DNA from: UBA7702 sp051866595
Lineage (GTDB): Bacteria; Bacillota; Dehalobacteriia; UBA7702
DNA length: 31,829 bases
Assembly: GCA_051866595.1 (NCBI GenBank)
Contig: JBJDXI010000170.1
Coordinates: 1-31,829, forward strand
Reading direction: 5' to 3'
Every line of letters starts with the position of its first letter. The stretch's first letter is position 1. A program made the position numbers and the translations under genes. Of the stretch, positions 29,289 to 31,829 are shown piece by piece. Under the pieces are notes generated by a model that was given only the letters and a program-made list of their open reading frames with translations, was not told the origin of the DNA and made no database searches.

Positions 29289-30466
29289 TGTATAAATTAT
29301 TATTGATCCGTTACGGAGAATTGGGTTTAAAAGGTAAGAACAAGGGCCAGTTTATCACGAAGCTGGAGGCGAACATCCGCCGGGCCCTCCCCGATAAGGA
29401 AGTGCTGAGCACCTGGGGACGGTTGTGGGTGCGTCTCGACAACGATCTGGAAGAAACGGTGGAACGGCTGAAAACGGTGTTCGGCCTTTATTCCGTGAGC
29501 CCCGTCATCGAGTGCCCCCGAGACTGTGAACTCTCGGAAATTGCCGAAGCGGCGAAAACCGTCCTTGTGAACTCCCTGCCCCAGGGCGGCACCTTCAAAT
29601 TTGAAAGCCGCCGCAGTGACAAGACCTTCCCGCTGATCTCGCCGGAGCTGAGTCAGAAAATCGGCGGTATGGTTCTGCCGCAGTTGGGGAAAGAATATAC
29701 CGTAGATGTACGCCATCCCGATGAACGGGTCGATATTGAAGTGCGGAAAGAGGGCATTTATGTCTTCGGTCAGACCATTCCCATGGCCGGCGGTCTCCCC
29801 GTGGGCACCAGCGGCAAAGGCGTGGTGATGCTCTCCGGGGGCATCGACAGCCCCGTCACCGCCTATCTCGCCATGAAGCGCGGGGTGAAGGTGGAAATGA
29901 TCCACTTCCATTCCTTCCCCTATACCAGCGAGCGGGCCAAGGAAAAAGTGGTGGATCTCGCCGGCGTTCTGGCGAAATATTCCAACGCGGGACTCAAACT
30001 TCATGTCGTTCATTTTACCGATATTCAGATGGCCATTCGCGAAAAATGCAGAGAAGAATATACCATTACGATGATGCGCCGTTTTATGTACCGCATCGCT
30101 CAGCGCATCGCCGAGGAACGCGGCGCCAAAGTGATCTTTACCGGCGAATCCGTCGGTCAGGTGGCCAGCCAGACCGTGGAAAGTATGTACGCCATTAATC
30201 AGGCCATTTCCATGCCGGTTCTGCGTCCGCTGTGCTGTTTCGATAAGGAAGAGATCATCGACATCGCCAAAAAGATCGGTACTTTTGATATTTCCATCCG
30301 TCCTTATGAGGATTGCTGCACCATTTTCCTGCCGGAATATCCCAAGATCCGTCCTTCCCTGGAGGATTGTCTGGAAATGGAAAAGAACCTCGATATCGAC
30401 GGTCTCATCGACGACGCATTGTCTAAAAGCTATGTTCTTCATATCAGAAAGGAAACGGAGATCTGA
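29288..30466 (+). CDS. thiI: tRNA 4-thiouridine synthetase ThiI, without rhodanese domain
   Basis: ThiI activates U8 of tRNA by adenylation and inserts sulfur. The 392-residue form has an N-terminal ferredoxin-like domain and THUMP domain (about residues 1-170), then a PP-loop ATP pyrophosphatase domain with VVMLSGGIDSPVTAYLAMKRG (Ser183-Ser188) and FTGESVGQVASQTVESM. It stops after the PP-loop domain; the C-terminal rhodanese domain of E. coli ThiI is absent, as in Bacillus, where the partner desulfurase delivers sulfur directly. YEDCCTIFLPE provides a cysteine pair near the end. Coupled to the desulfurase by a TAATG overlap and directly abutting the RNase R gene. It need not act in thiamine synthesis. 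Confidence 0.95.
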   Translation: MYKLLLIRYGELGLKGKNKGQFITKLEANIRRALPDKEVLSTWGRLWVRLDNDLEETVERLKTVFGLYSVSPVIECPRDCELSEIAEAAKTVLVNSLPQGGTFKFESRRSDKTFPLISPELSQKIGGMVLPQLGKEYTVDVRHPDERVDIEVRKEGIYVFGQTIPMAGGLPVGTSGKGVVMLSGGIDSPVTAYLAMKRGVKVEMIHFHSFPYTSERAKEKVVDLAGVLAKYSNAGLKLHVVHFTDIQMAIREKCREEYTITMMRRFMYRIAQRIAEERGAKVIFTGESVGQVASQTVESMYAINQAISMPVLRPLCCFDKEEIIDIAKKIGTFDISIRPYEDCCTIFLPEYPKIRPSLEDCLEMEKNLDIDGLIDDALSKSYVLHIRKETEI

Positions 30467-31829
30467 GTGAAACCTATGAGACAGCGGATCCTCAATTTCA
30501 TGGAACAGAAGGACTTTCTGCCGATGAAGGCCGAAGACCTTCTTTCCGCCATGGAAGTGGAGGATGAGAACCTGACTTTATTCTTTGATACACTGCGGGA
30601 GCTGGAGACCGAAGGTCTCGTGCTGATGAGCAAGAAGAAACGCTACGGCCTCTGCCGCCACATGGGACTGCTCTCCGGCCGTATTGAGGGAAAAAGCGGA
30701 GGCTATGCCTTCTTTGTTCCCGATATTGAAAACCGGGGCGATCTGTTCATTCACGCTTCGGATCTCCACGGCGCCCTCCATAACGACAGAGTTCTCGTCC
30801 GTGTGGTGAAGGAGCAGAACTTTGTCAACGGCAAGGACGAAGGGGAGGTGACGAAGATCCTCTCCCACGCCAATTCCCGCATCATCGGCGTCTTTGCCGC
30901 CGATGCCGGCGGCGGTCTGGTGATTCCCGAGGAAAAACGGATTTCCCGCTGTGTGGCCATTCCCAAAAGTCTCAACGGCGGCGCCGAGGACGGCGATGTC
31001 GTCGTTGCCGAGGTGACCTCCTGGGCGGAGAAAAGCCGGGTGATGAAAGGGAAGATCGTCGATATCATCGGCCGCAAGGATCAGCCCGGCACCGATATGG
31101 AAACGGTGATCCGCAAATATCAGCTGCCGGAGACTTTTCCGGAAAACGTCCTGCAATCGGCGAGAGCCGTAGGCGTGATCCGTGAAAAAGACCTGGAAGG
31201 ACGACGTGATCTGCGAAAGGAAACGCTGATTACCATTGACGGCGCCGACGCCCGTGACCTTGATGACGCCGTGTCTCTGACCATGGCGGAAAACGGCCAT
31301 TTTCTGCTGGGCGTTCATATCGCTGATGTGGGGCACTATGTGCCCGTGGGCTCGCCCTTGGATAAAGAGGCCTACCGTCGGGGAACCAGCGTCTATTTCC
31401 CCGACCGTGTTCTGCCGATGCTTCCCAAAGAACTCTCCAACGGCATTTGCAGCCTCAATCCCAAAGAGGACCGGCTGACCCTCTCCTGCGCCATGGAGAT
31501 CGACGCCAAAGGCCGTGTCGTTGATTTTGATATTTTTGAATCGGTGATTTGTACTGCCGCCCGGATGACCTATGACGATGTCAACGCCGTGCTGGACGGC
31601 GATGCGGCGCTGACGGAAAAATACGCCGGTTTGAAGGAACTGTTTTTTAACCTTGATGAATTGCGGAAAGTGCTCACCGCCAAGCGGACCCGCCGCGGTG
31701 CGCTGACCTTTGATTTCCCCGAAGCCAAGGTGATCCTTGACGAAAAAGGGGAGCCGGTGGAGATCCGCAAGCGGCATCAGGGCAGAGCCGAAAGCATCAT
31801 CGAGGAGTGCATGATCGCCGCCAACGAAA
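30467..31829 (+). CDS. rnr: Ribonuclease R, 5' part (runs off the window end)
   Basis: A 3'-to-5' exoribonuclease that degrades structured RNA and assists rRNA and tmRNA processing. The window holds 454 codons without a stop. Order: an N-terminal winged-helix domain (about 1-62, RQRILNFMEQKDFLPMKAEDL), a cold-shock/OB domain (about 63-215, with SGRIEGKSGGYAFFVPD and GDLFIHASDL), then the start of the RNB catalytic domain with TIDGADARDLDDAVSL, whose aspartates bind the two metals, and SYVFPD-like TSVYFPDRVLPMLP. The remaining RNB and S1 domains lie beyond the edge. GTG 30467 is the likely start because GGAG is six bases upstream, with ATG 30476 as an alternative. It abuts the thiI stop. Confidence 0.95.
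   Translation, partial: MKPMRQRILNFMEQKDFLPMKAEDLLSAMEVEDENLTLFFDTLRELETEGLVLMSKKKRYGLCRHMGLLSGRIEGKSGGYAFFVPDIENRGDLFIHASDLHGALHNDRVLVRVVKEQNFVNGKDEGEVTKILSHANSRIIGVFAADAGGGLVIPEEKRISRCVAIPKSLNGGAEDGDVVVAEVTSWAEKSRVMKGKIVDIIGRKDQPGTDMETVIRKYQLPETFPENVLQSARAVGVIREKDLEGRRDLRKETLITIDGADARDLDDAVSLTMAENGHFLLGVHIADVGHYVPVGSPLDKEAYRRGTSVYFPDRVLPMLPKELSNGICSLNPKEDRLTLSCAMEIDAKGRVVDFDIFESVICTAARMTYDDVNAVLDGDAALTEKYAGLKELFFNLDELRKVLTAKRTRRGALTFDFPEAKVILDEKGEPVEIRKRHQGRAESIIEECMIAANE

Noticed and set aside
29327..30442. Minus-strand frame of 371 codons opposite thiI
   Set aside because: Antisense shadow with no ribosome binding site, composition typical of reversed Glu/Lys-rich codons.
1..31829. tRNA or rRNA genes, CRISPR arrays, insertion sequences and prophage genes
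   Set aside because: Intergenic regions were read for cloverleaf-like T-loop motifs, regularly spaced repeats, and transposase or integrase motifs; none was found by eye.

Overview
The window looks like a chromosomal segment of an anaerobic, low-oxygen-lifestyle Firmicute, most plausibly one of the Negativicutes (for example an Acidaminococcaceae relative). This is inference from content: AGGAGG-type ribosome binding sites, sigma-A promoters (often with extended -10 elements), Firmicute gene sets (long-form HPF, ComF, DegV, ThiI without a rhodanese domain beside its own cysteine desulfurase, FtsEX followed by an M23 hydrolase and a CtpA protease), rubrerythrin, and a Re-type citrate synthase route to 2-oxoglutarate. 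No rRNA, tRNA, CRISPR array, insertion sequence or prophage gene is visible. Species cannot be named from the sequence alone.

Layout. 1-329: the 3' end of an unrecognised gene, followed by a hairpin-rich repeat. 508-3055: a cobalamin-riboswitch-controlled operon cobT-cobU-cobC (lower ligand assembly of B12; cobS is absent). 3109-3772: a single-gene rubrerythrin unit. 3906-7101: a compact five-gene operon (DUF2284 Cys-rich protein, small GNAT, proteasome-like Ntn hydrolase with an N-terminal serine, HEAT-repeat-like protein, ComF). 7253-8534: inorganic pyrophosphatase, then ribosome hibernation factor. 8668-12473: secA-prfB, with prfB needing the classical +1 frameshift at CTT-TGA-C. 12515-14260: a YtcJ-like amidohydrolase closed by two tandem terminators. 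14303-19510: a four-gene operon of Re-citrate synthase, FCD-type GntR regulator, aconitase and isocitrate dehydrogenase, with a perfect 16-bp palindrome over the promoter. 19511-20030: non-coding, containing three consecutive hairpins. 20031-21119 (minus): an iron-sulfur-flavoprotein-like reductase and a zinc-ribbon membrane protein. 21458-25673: ftsE, ftsX, a coiled-coil M23 murein hydrolase and an S41 protease, followed by a second copy of the hairpin repeat. 25737-27906: a divergent TetR regulator / DegV pair, plus a degenerate PAP2-like membrane protein. 28029-31829: cysteine desulfurase, thiI and the 5' part of RNase R.

How the parts work together. The 14-19 kb operon makes 2-oxoglutarate from acetyl-CoA and oxaloacetate through the oxidative branch of the TCA cycle and carries its own probable repressor. 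The cobalamin operon is feedback-controlled by its product. The ftsEX block couples a cell-division ABC complex to a peptidoglycan hydrolase. The cysteine desulfurase probably feeds sulfur to ThiI for 4-thiouridine in tRNA.

The least explained parts are the Ser-nucleophile proteasome-like hydrolase translationally coupled to a HEAT-like protein (4969-6368), and two families of non-coding hairpin elements. One family is the GGGCGTCCC repeat found downstream of stop codons near 331 and 25562; the other is the triple hairpin at 19752-19837.
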